A program made the position numbers and the translations under genes. Below the pieces are notes generated by a model. That model saw only the letters and a list, made by a program, of their open reading frames with translations, did not search any database and was not told where the DNA came from. Positions 1 to 6,056 of a stretch of 10,256 nt of DNA are shown piece by piece. Each line of letters starts with the position of its first letter. Positions within the stretch are counted from its first letter, which is position 1. Origin of the DNA: Planctomycetota bacterium (GTDB lineage: Bacteria; Planctomycetota; Planctomycetia; Pirellulales; Pirellulaceae); the NCBI GenBank assembly GCA_026692885.1, contig JAPLNJ010000819.1, positions 1-10,256 of the forward strand, given 5' to 3'.

Positions 1-33
1 GGATGACCGAGTGGCCCCTGGGGCACCCCTGAT

Positions 34-344
34 CGTGATCCACAGGTTTTCGCCCCAAAGGGGCAGCCACAAATCAGCCCAGGGCAGAGCGGAGCGGCGT
101 AGCCGCGTAGCGCCGCCCTGGGTTATGAGAGGATTGAGAACGCCTGCCCTGAAGGGGCGAAACAAGCCTTGGCCGCATCGGACGAACGATGCGTGCGGAG
201 ATGAACCGATTTGTTTCGCCCTTTCAGGGCTACCGTGCTGAATCTAACCCGTACCCAGGGCGGCGCTCTGCGGCTGTCGCCGCGACGCTCTGCCCTGGGC
301 TGATTTGTTTTGGCCCCTTTGGGGCGGAAGAGTCGTGGATCACG
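34..344. repeat. Large imperfect inverted repeat (two ~135-bp arms)
   Basis: The left arm (34-168) and right arm (208-344) are reverse complements over nearly their whole length, with only small gaps and roughly one mismatch in five by eye. Matching landmarks are CGTGATCCAC at 34-43 against GTGGATCACG at 335-344, a CCCCAAAGGGG/CCCCTTTGGGG block near the outer ends, and CCCTGAAGGGGCGAAACAA against TTGTTTCGCCCTTTCAGGG near the inner ends. Each arm also has its own internal stem, CCCAGGGC/GCCCTGGG, at 78-85 with 115-122 and at 254-261 with 292-299. About 39 bp of unmatched sequence lies between the arms. The short open frames across it show no protein-like character, so I treat it as two head-to-head copies of a non-coding repeat. 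Multi-copy occurrence is expected from what I recall of planctomycete genomes but cannot be shown in this window. Confidence 0.75.
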
Positions 345-559
345 CCGGCCTCCGCCGGGAAGCCTTCCCCAGCCCCAAACGCGGAGTAGAAACGGGATCA
401 CCTCGACAATTGGTCTTGACCTGCACAAACTGAACACCCCACGTCTGCTGCGACGATGCCTTCGCACCCGCGTGACTCTCGACACCGTACCAGTTGTCTG
501 CTCGCTCTGCAACTTCTTGCCGGGTGTGGTGACGGTGATGGCGTGCTCAAGAAACGCAG
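345..559. other. Non-coding gap, nothing recognised
   Basis: Between the inverted repeat and the terminator-like hairpin I see no gene, RNA or motif I can support. Open frames cross it on both strands, but they are arginine- and serine-rich, have no credible start or ribosome binding site, and run into the repeat or into the neighbouring gene on the wrong strand. Confidence 0.4.
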
Positions 560-587
560 CGGCGGAGTGCTGTGAGGCACTCCGCCG
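560..587 (-). terminator. Hairpin terminator after the SHD1 gene
   Basis: Positions 560-570 and 577-587 form a perfect 11-bp GC-rich stem (CGGCGGAGTGC on the plus strand) with a 6-nt loop. The stem starts about 33 nt after the stop of the minus-strand SHD1 gene. On the minus strand the sequence after the stem is CTGCGTTTCTTG, so there is only a short T-rich stretch. This fits a factor-independent terminator for the guaB-SHD1 unit, but the weak T tract leaves a repeat or mRNA-stabilising hairpin possible. Confidence 0.55.
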
Positions 588-620
588 TGCGGCTTCCAAT
601 CGCTCCCGAGCTGAAGACGA

Positions 621-2276
621 CTACGGTATGAGGAAGGCTCCGCCGACGATGACGCCAGCTTCTGCCAGACCGCCGCGGAGGCTGAGCGGGAAGGGGGGCA
701 GCAACCAGGGGGCACAGTTGCCGGGCCGATAGTAGCCCAAGGCATACTGGCACTCCTGCGGCGGATGAATGCCCATGTTGTACGGCAGCAAGGCGATGTT
801 GGCGAAGAAGTGCGCTCCCGCCAAGGGTGCTTCCAGCAGTGGGCCGACGGTGTGTCCGTAGCGCTCCAGCTGCACTTGTTCGAAGTACAACGGCTTGTGG
901 CACAGGCCAGAGGCCTTCCAGTTCATCGTGACCGGTTCCCACGACCGGCCCGCGAACTGCTCGTCACCCAGACTGCATTCCGCCGGCACGCCCCACCAAG
1001 CGGTGAGGAAGCAGATGTCGTCATCGCACAATTGGCCTAAGGGCACCACCGCCAACTGGCCGTCCTGTTGCGTGACCGTAATCCGCCGATTGCGGATGTC
1101 GGTCAGCCGTCCGTCAGCTACCACCGCGCCGTCACGATTCTTCCACACCCGGGCGGGCAGCTGCTTCAACTGAGCCTGCAATGCTTCCTGTTGAGCCTCC
1201 GGTGTCTCCACATCGGGCCGGATACTGGCGGTGATGTCCAACGAGATTTTCCTGATCGAAGCATTTTTGACCGCAGTGCGGGCGTGGCTACAATTCTTGT
1301 CTTCCTGGCAGCAGTTCCTGAAGTTGTACACGCGGTCGCACTTGTCTTTGTCCGCGGCGTCCTGACTCGCGGCCAAAGGGTCCGGTATCCTGCGGTCTCG
1401 GCTAGCCGGTTCCATCGTTTTCAGCTCAGGCTTAGACGGCGCCACCGACGTTTTCTCCTCTTCCGGCGGTGCCGGCGGTGCATCCATGTCAGTCGCCGGT
1501 TTCTCCGGGGTCGCCCGCGGCGTCTGTTCTGGAGCCAAGGGCTCCGCCGGCTGAGCGGGTGGCAGGGTCAAGTCCGGTGTCGCAGGCGTTGTCGGCGTCT
1601 TCCAGCGAGGCTCGGTAGGTTCTGTCGAGGGCCGCGGAGCATCGAACGCGGGCGCTGCTGGTTCGCTCGGTACCACCTGGCTGTCCAAGGTGGGCAGCGC
1701 CGGAAACGCGGAGTCCATCCTCGGCGGTTCCGTCTCCGCAGACTGAGACTTCGGCGCTCGCAGATCAGGGGGTTCCGGCTTCGGCTGGCCGGGCTTCGTC
1801 GTTTCGCTCTTTTTCGCAGAGGGCGATTTCGGTCCTGATACCTGGGCGACGCGATCGTCGAACGGGTCTCGGAAGGCATCGCCGCCCTGTTCGTCGTGCG
1901 AGACAATCCTGACGCCGCGGGTCTTGGTGTTGCGGTCCTGCCAGGCGCTGGCCGGGGCGCTGGCTTCGGCGGCGGTCTCCAGGGCCGGTTTACGTCCACG
2001 CCAACGCAAGACAGCGCCCGACGAGGCGGCACTCGATCCGGCCGTATTTCCGGGCGAGTTCACGAACTGCAAGGTGCTTGGCGTGGTAACCAGCTCCCGG
2101 CCCGTGGCAGGTACCAGATCCGGCAGCTGGGCAGCGGTCTCGATCGAGCGGGCATCATCGGAAACCTGGAGGGTCCCCGGCGACGGGCCATCGGCCGCCC
2201 AAATCGCGGACGCCGAGAAAACACTGAAGGACATGGCTATCCCCGCCAAGACGGAACGAACTGCGGCGGGGAACAA
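621..2276 (-). CDS. Exported SHD1-domain protein of unknown function
   Basis: A protein of about 551 residues if it starts at the TTG at 2276. This start gives a classic signal peptide: an Arg near residue 7, then a hydrophobic run ending in SAIWAA before the mature D. The open frame continues upstream into guaB (ATG at 2372 or 2618), and an internal ATG at 2234 has GGGGA just upstream but leaves an uncharged signal peptide, so the start is uncertain. After the signal come a short conserved-looking N-region (LRWRGRKPA, DPFDDR), a Pro/Glu/Ala/Thr-rich disordered linker at about 147-306, a cysteine cluster at about 313-329 (NCCQEDKNC), an SHD1 (SLA1 homology 1)-like fold at about 376-424 (RVWKNRDG ... 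VVPLGQL), and a Cys/Trp/Tyr-rich C-terminus with paired cysteines (AECSL, GLCHK, QECQY, GNCAPW). SHD1 domains are common in planctomycete exported proteins. The role is unknown; I infer an envelope or periplasmic location. It lies 25 bp after guaB and may be co-transcribed with it, ending at the hairpin at 560-587. Confidence 0.8.
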   Translation of the reverse strand: MFPAAVRSVLAGIAMSFSVFSASAIWAADGPSPGTLQVSDDARSIETAAQLPDLVPATGRELVTTPSTLQFVNSPGNTAGSSAASSGAVLRWRGRKPALETAAEASAPASAWQDRNTKTRGVRIVSHDEQGGDAFRDPFDDRVAQVSGPKSPSAKKSETTKPGQPKPEPPDLRAPKSQSAETEPPRMDSAFPALPTLDSQVVPSEPAAPAFDAPRPSTEPTEPRWKTPTTPATPDLTLPPAQPAEPLAPEQTPRATPEKPATDMDAPPAPPEEEKTSVAPSKPELKTMEPASRDRRIPDPLAASQDAADKDKCDRVYNFRNCCQEDKNCSHARTAVKNASIRKISLDITASIRPDVETPEAQQEALQAQLKQLPARVWKNRDGAVVADGRLTDIRNRRITVTQQDGQLAVVPLGQLCDDDICFLTAWWGVPAECSLGDEQFAGRSWEPVTMNWKASGLCHKPLYFEQVQLERYGHTVGPLLEAPLAGAHFFANIALLPYNMGIHPPQECQYALGYYRPGNCAPWLLPPFPLSLRGGLAEAGVIVGGAFLIP

Positions 2277-2301
2277 CTGCGACAGGGGGACACGAAAAGG
2301 A

Positions 2302-3783
2302 TTAATTCGGCTTGTCGCTCGAAGAAATCTCGACCGTGTAGTTGGGCGATTCCTGCGTAATGACAATGTCATGAGGATGGCTCTCCCGGACCGATGCCGA
2401 CGAGACCTGAATGAATTGCGTATCCGTCCGCAACTCCTCAATGGTCCGCGTGCCGCAATAACCCATTCCAGCACGCAAGCCGCCGACAAGCTGATATACA
2501 AAGTCGCTGAGGGGACCCTTGAAGGGCACACGTCCTTCAACCCCTTCGGGTACCAGTTTTCCGGTTCCCACCTCGCCCGACTGGCGATAGCGCTCGCTGG
2601 AACCTTTGACCATGGCACCCAACGACCCCATCCCGCGGTACACCTTGAAGGTGCGGCCTTGGTACAGGATCGTCCGTCCTGGGCTTTCCGCCAACCCCGC
2701 GAACAAACCGCCGATCATCACTGAGTGAGCACCGGCGGCGATCGCCTTGGTGACGTCGCCCGAGTAGCGGATCCCACCGTCTGCGATGACAGGGGTTCCG
2801 CTATCTTTGGCTACTTTGGCAACTTCGTACACTGCTGTGATCTGCGGCACGCCAACGCCGGAGACCACGCGGGTCGTACAAATCGAGCCGGGACCGATTC
2901 CCACCTTGACTGCATCGGCACCGGCCGCGATCAAATCTCTGCAGCCCTCCCGGGTTGCCACGTTTCCCGCGACGACATCAATGTCCCATCGTCGCTTGAT
3001 CTCTTTCACCGTCTCGATGACATTAGCCGAATGGCCGTGGGCGCTGTCGACGACCAACACGTCAACATCTTTGTCGATAAGGCTCTGCGCCCGGTCGTAA
3101 TCAAACACACCGATCGCGGCTCCCACGCGGAGTCGACCCTGCAGATCTTTGCAGGCGTCTGGGAACCGATTCATCATGTCGATGTCTTTGATGGTGATCA
3201 GACCGATCAGGATATAATTTTCGTCAACCAGGAGCAGTTTCTCCACTTTTTTTGCCGTTAAAATCTTCTCAGCTTGCTCAAGCGTTAAATTCCCCCGTGC
3301 TGTCACCAAGTTTTCCTTGGTCATGACCTCGCCGATCGAGGCGTCGTCTCGTTCCAAAAACCGCAGGTCGCGACGGGTAATGATGCCGACCAGCCGTCCG
3401 TCCGGATGCGTGATCGGAATACCGGACACGTTGTGTACGTCCATCAGCCGCTGCGCTTCGGCAACCGGGACGTCCGGCCGGAGCGTAACCGGGTCGAAAA
3501 TGATCCCGTTCGCGCTCCGTTTCACCTTGTTGACTTCTTTCGTCTGGTTTTCGATCGACATGTTCTTATGGATGATGCCGATCCCTCCCACCTTGCCCAG
3601 CGCGATGGCGAGTTCGCTTTCCGTCACGGTATCCATGGGCGAACTGAGCAACGGGATGTTCAGGTCGATGCGTTTGGTGAGCTTCGTTTTGATGTCGACC
3701 TGAGCGGGCACGACATCGCTGTAGCGTGGTAGCAGAAGTACGTCGTCGAAGGTGATGGCCACCTGCACAAGTTTTTCGTCCAT
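2302..3783 (-). CDS. guaB: Inosine-5'-monophosphate dehydrogenase
   Basis: Catalyses NAD-dependent oxidation of IMP to XMP, the committed step of guanine nucleotide synthesis, in the cytoplasm. At 493 residues it is the usual bacterial length and complete. The N-terminus [12 protein letters not shown] is the family signature. Two CBS domains lie at about 97-150 and 155-210. The catalytic loop GPGSICTT carries the nucleophile Cys302. The phosphate-binding segment [10 protein letters not shown] is at 335-343, followed by the flap GMGSLGAM and the Arg-Tyr pair R398/Y399 that activates water. [12 protein letters not shown] and GMGYCGT follow near the C-terminus. The start at 3783 gives the standard N-terminus; only a weak AGG lies upstream. 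The 3' end is 25 bp from the proposed start of the SHD1 gene. The 5' side has a 305-bp gap with an 18-bp tandem duplication that may carry its promoter. All key residues are present and nothing looks odd. Confidence 0.98.
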   Translation of the reverse strand: MDEKLVQVAITFDDVLLLPRYSDVVPAQVDIKTKLTKRIDLNIPLLSSPMDTVTESELAIALGKVGGIGIIHKNMSIENQTKEVNKVKRSANGIIFDPVTLRPDVPVAEAQRLMDVHNVSGIPITHPDGRLVGIITRRDLRFLERDDASIGEVMTKENLVTARGNLTLEQAEKILTAKKVEKLLLVDENYILIGLITIKDIDMMNRFPDACKDLQGRLRVGAAIGVFDYDRAQSLIDKDVDVLVVDSAHGHSANVIETVKEIKRRWDIDVVAGNVATREGCRDLIAAGADAVKVGIGPGSICTTRVVSGVGVPQITAVYEVAKVAKDSGTPVIADGGIRYSGDVTKAIAAGAHSVMIGGLFAGLAESPGRTILYQGRTFKVYRGMGSLGAMVKGSSERYRQSGEVGTGKLVPEGVEGRVPFKGPLSDFVYQLVGGLRAGMGYCGTRTIEELRTDTQFIQVSSASVRESHPHDIVITQESPNYTVEISSSDKPN

Positions 3784-3828
3784 GGTGCGTTAGACCTGCT
3801 GAGAGTAAGGGGATGGCTAGCATTGAAT

Positions 3829-3864
3829 CCGGCATTATCCCGGATGCCGGCATTATCCCGGATG
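3829..3864. repeat. 18-bp perfect tandem duplication upstream of guaB
   Basis: The unit CCGGCATTATCCCGGATG occurs twice back to back (3829-3846 and 3847-3864), without mismatch. It lies 46-81 bp upstream of the guaB start. On the minus strand each copy contains GATAAT, which resembles a -10 box, so the duplication could double a promoter element; I see no good -35 partner. It could equally be a neutral slippage product or a pair of operator sites. Confidence 0.8.
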
Positions 3865-3932
3865 ATTGATCGGTTTGGTAGGGTGGGTCGACCAGGCCTT
3901 TCGCCGTGTTACGATCAAGGATGTCAGGGTGG

Positions 3933-3976
3933 CTGGGGCAGAGTGCAGCGATGCCCCAGAAACCGGGTGCTGGGGC
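3933..3976. other. Competing hairpin arms after the SGNH hydrolase gene
   Basis: CTGGGGCA at 3933-3940 pairs with TGCCCCAG at 3952-3959 (8 bp, 11-nt loop). The same middle arm (GCCCCAG, 3953-3959) can instead pair with CTGGGGC at 3970-3976 (7 bp, 10-nt loop), so the two hairpins exclude each other. They lie 113-156 nt past the stop of the SGNH hydrolase on its transcribed strand and about 150-190 nt upstream of guaB. There is no T tract. This could be a terminator substitute, part of a repeat, or chance in GC-rich DNA. Confidence 0.35.
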
Positions 3977-4088
3977 TTCGCCTAGGCTCAGCCGCCAGCC
4001 ACCCGGGCTGCTGCTGGCACTGACAGCCGTGCGGAACCTTACTATCAAGGCCCAGGTAGGGAGTTGCCCGGCCAAACGTTCTGCTAGC

Positions 4089-5255
4089 TCAAAACTTGGC
4101 CGTCAAGTGCGCGGCGATCACCTGCGCGGCCAGGGCGTGGCCCGCGGCGTTCCAATGCAGGTCGTGAGCGAACGTAATGCGTACGCAGTCGCCGACGGCT
4201 TTGGCCCGCAGGAAATGGGGCAGCAGATCGATGGTTTCGATTCCCAGAGCGTCGGCACAGCGGAAGAAGGCGTGCCGTTCAGCCGCGGGTGGATCCGCTG
4301 GCAGGGCGCCGGCGTTGAGTTCCGCTTCTCCCAATTCGACTTGAAAGGGAATGTACGCCACGACCAACGCCGCTCGATGCTCGGCGCAGGCTGTCTGAAA
4401 CGCCGCAAGATAGAACTTCACGACGCGGACCTCAGGGCTGTCATCCGCGAGCGTCCCCGCGGAGGGCGCCGTATCGCCCGGTTGGGCCTTCCGCCCGGCG
4501 GTCGTGGAGGCCGGGCTCCAAGCGTCCTTCCAGTCCCCGAGGCGATGCTGGCAGCGATCGGTGCAGTAGGTGACCAGATTGAACAGGTAGGACACATCCT
4601 TGAGCTTGTCCTTGATCTTGCTGGGGCAGAACTTGCCACTCGGCGGTTCCAGGCGGACTTCGCCTGCCTGGACAGTCGCATGCAAACTGTCCATCAAACG
4701 GCGGCCAAGGTTGTCGCCGAAGTCGTTCCCGTAAAATGCCAGGACGACGGTATCTCCCGGACGGAGCCTCGGCCGAACGTATGTCTCGAAAATCGCGAAC
4801 TCCTGAACGGTACCGGCACCGCACAGGCCCAGGTTCTGAACGCGATGCCCCGGCCAGAGCGACTCCAGGCGGTCGGTGCAGAGTTGGCCTTGTCCAACGC
4901 CCCAGCCCCAGACAAACGAGTCGCCCAGCACGAACACGTCCGGGCGAGTGGCGGTCGTCCCCGGCCGCTCCTCGCGGCAACGAAAGCCATACTCGTCGTG
5001 GGCCACCACGACATCGTAGTCGCGCTGGGTCAAGCGGGCCTTGAAATGCGGCTTCCCGCGCCAACCGAGCACCGGATCCCGCTCGTGGAACGAAGCGAAA
5101 GGATTCGCATAACTACGGCTAAACCCGCCAACGCGGAGGGCCAACTCGCCGACGGTGCAGGCCACCATGCCGGAGAGGCAACAGGCGAGCAACCGGTAGA
5201 CGGCCGTACGCCACGCACGAGGACGGCGGATCGGGCGGGGTGATTCAGTGGGCAT
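4089..5255 (-). CDS. Membrane-anchored SGNH/GDSL-type hydrolase
   Basis: A 388-residue protein with an N-terminal Arg/Pro-rich stretch and one hydrophobic segment at about 18-43 (signal anchor or uncleaved signal), then a periplasm-facing SGNH domain. Visible blocks are VLGDSFVWGWGV with nucleophile Ser113, N-L-G-L-C-G at 141-146 (oxyanion Gly region), YGNDFGDN with Asn177, and HDLHWNAAGH with the Asp365/His367 pair near the C-terminus. The full Ser-Gly-Asn-His set is therefore present and the enzyme should be active as an esterase or acyltransferase. Substrate is unknown; relatives act on acyl groups of polysaccharides. A middle stretch at about 250-280 is Pro/Ala/Gly-rich and variable. The start at 5255 has AGGA a few bases upstream. 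It lies 180 bp downstream of the small DUF5989-type gene in the same direction, with a strong hairpin between them, so it may belong to the carbamoyltransferase operon or be separately expressed. Confidence 0.85.
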   Translation of the reverse strand: MPTESPRPIRRPRAWRTAVYRLLACCLSGMVACTVGELALRVGGFSRSYANPFASFHERDPVLGWRGKPHFKARLTQRDYDVVVAHDEYGFRCREERPGTTATRPDVFVLGDSFVWGWGVGQGQLCTDRLESLWPGHRVQNLGLCGAGTVQEFAIFETYVRPRLRPGDTVVLAFYGNDFGDNLGRRLMDSLHATVQAGEVRLEPPSGKFCPSKIKDKLKDVSYLFNLVTYCTDRCQHRLGDWKDAWSPASTTAGRKAQPGDTAPSAGTLADDSPEVRVVKFYLAAFQTACAEHRAALVVAYIPFQVELGEAELNAGALPADPPAAERHAFFRCADALGIETIDLLPHFLRAKAVGDCVRITFAHDLHWNAAGHALAAQVIAAHLTAKF

Positions 5256-5279
5256 GGCATCCTAACGCGGGTTGTGAGC

Positions 5280-5331
5280 GGCAAGGCGCTAGCCGCCGGT
5301 GGCGTTCGAAACCGGCGGCTAGCGCCTTGCC
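5280..5331. repeat. 21-bp perfect palindromic hairpin repeat
   Basis: Positions 5280-5300 and 5311-5331 are exact reverse complements (GGCAAGGCGCTAGCCGCCGGT and its complement, 21 bp), with a 10-nt loop. It lies just upstream of the SGNH hydrolase start and after the DUF5989-type gene, inside an otherwise co-directional block. There is no T tract on either side, so it is not a textbook terminator. The GGCTAGCGCC core resembles palindromic repeats I recall as multi-copy in planctomycete genomes. It could attenuate or stabilise the message between the two genes. Confidence 0.85.
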
Positions 5332-5435
5332 ACACACGCATTTCGCCCCCAAACTCTTAGCCTGGAAGACGCACTCGATGCACTCGACTCGCGGATTCGC
5401 CGCGAACGGTCCGGGCTAATGCCGGCGGGCCCTGC

Positions 5436-5627
5436 TCAGAACAGGGTGTAGATGAAAGGTGCGGCCCCAGTCGTGGCAAACACGACCAGCAGGCCGAACA
5501 AGAGCAGCACCAACACGATCGGCAGCAGCCACCACTTCTTGTTTTCCAACAGGAACTGCAGGAATTCCCGGACCAGGGAAACGGATTGGCCTTCGGCGGC
5601 CTTTTCAAAATCGGACTTCTCTGCCAT
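5436..5627 (-). CDS. Small single-span membrane protein, DUF5989-type
   Basis: A 63-residue protein with a charged, helical N-terminal half (EKSDFEKAAEGQSVSLVREFLQF), the conserved-looking ENKKWWLLPI, one transmembrane helix at about 33-51, and the C-terminal APFIYTLF. This pattern matches the DUF5989 family, short proteins encoded beside NodU-type carbamoyltransferases and SxtJ-type proteins. The function is unknown; with SxtJ it may form a membrane platform for the carbamoyltransferase. The open frame extends upstream by 36 codons into the SxtJ gene, but the ATG at 5627 is chosen because it has the strongest Shine-Dalgarno in the window and the family N-terminus. It starts 19 bp after the SxtJ stop, so it is almost certainly in the same operon. 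Confidence 0.88.
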   Translation of the reverse strand: MAEKSDFEKAAEGQSVSLVREFLQFLLENKKWWLLPIVLVLLLFGLLVVFATTGAAPFIYTLF

Positions 5628-5633
5628 CACACA

Positions 5634-5642
5634 TCCCTCCTC
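5634..5642 (-). promoter_or_regulatory. Strong ribosome binding site of the DUF5989-type gene
   Basis: GAGGAGGGA on the minus strand, 6 nt before the ATG at 5627, is a near-perfect Shine-Dalgarno. It fixes the start of the 63-residue protein and rules out the longer 99-residue reading. Confidence 0.8.
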
Positions 5643-5646
5643 GAAT

Positions 5647-6054
5647 CTACCAACGCCGGAAGCAGCTGGCGACGTCGGTTGGTGGTTTCTTGGGCTGCCA
5701 GTAACTACTCGCCTGCGCATCGAATTTCCTGTCAAGGGGATCTCGCCCCAGCAGACGCAAGAGCAAACCGATCGGCAGGAAGAGTCCGTAGAACAGGACC
5801 AGCAACGTCAACTCACTGACGCCCCAGCCAATCGGCAGACCGACCAGACTCAGGCCGACGAAGATCGGTCGCAGGGTCTGGGGATACGTCAGTCCCACCG
5901 CCGCCAGCGCGAGTCCGACGGCCGCGAGGATCCCGATGCCGAGAACTCCGCCGGACCAGAGCCAGCCCAGCAACGGCAGCGCGAACAGGCCGATCACGCC
6001 GAACTGTCGCAGTTGCCGATCGGTAGGATGCCAATTCATTTCGACCAGTTTCAT
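5647..6054 (-). CDS. SxtJ-type membrane protein
   Basis: A 135-residue polytopic membrane protein. The N-terminus MKLVEMNWHPTDRQLRQFG has the N-W-x-P ... R-Q-L-R-x-F-G pattern of the SxtJ family. Hydrophobic helices lie at about 18-34, 37-55, 62-78 and 80-101. The loop after the last helix, LLGRDPLDR, and the terminal SSYWQPKK are also family-like. Family length is about 130 residues, so it is complete. The founding member lies next to the O-carbamoyltransferase gene sxtI in saxitoxin clusters, and its biochemical role is unknown. Here it starts 2 bp after the carbamoyltransferase stop, which suggests translational coupling; an in-frame ATG at 6039 is an alternative start. I infer that it anchors the carbamoyltransferase to, or passes substrate across, the cytoplasmic membrane. 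Confidence 0.9.
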   Translation of the reverse strand: MKLVEMNWHPTDRQLRQFGVIGLFALPLLGWLWSGGVLGIGILAAVGLALAAVGLTYPQTLRPIFVGLSLVGLPIGWGVSELTLLVLFYGLFLPIGLLLRLLGRDPLDRKFDAQASSYWQPKKPPTDVASCFRRW

Positions 6055-6056
6055 AG

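Larger units (their letters stand above)
3784..4088. other. guaB upstream region / end of the SGNH hydrolase unit
   Basis: This 305-bp gap has no convincing gene. Nearest guaB it carries an 18-bp tandem duplication (annotated separately). Further out, 3933-3976 is rich in CTGGGGC/GCCCCAG arms able to form alternative hairpins. The minus-strand open frame through it is a 5' extension shifted out of the guaB frame and looks spurious. The region should hold the guaB promoter on the minus strand and the 3' untranslated region of the SGNH hydrolase gene. Confidence 0.5.

Noticed and set aside
406..432. The short translated string TIGLDLHK, recalling the N-terminus of IS110-type transposases
   Set aside because: Only eight residues match, nothing after them resembles a transposase, and no insertion-sequence ends are visible.
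11..732. Several overlapping open frames of 66-158 codons on both strands
   Set aside because: They translate the inverted repeat and its flank, are rich in Arg/Pro/Ser, overlap each other on both strands and have no ribosome binding site or protein-like motif.
1068..1838. 256-codon plus-strand frame antisense to the SHD1 gene
   Set aside because: Arg-rich antisense shadow of the Pro-rich linker; no family features.
3829..3864. Possible CRISPR array
   Set aside because: Only two adjacent 18-bp units with no spacer; no other regular repeats and no cas genes.
3906..5243. 445-codon plus-strand frame antisense to the SGNH hydrolase
   Set aside because: The minus strand has intact catalytic blocks and a good start; the plus-strand frame is a GC-rich shadow.
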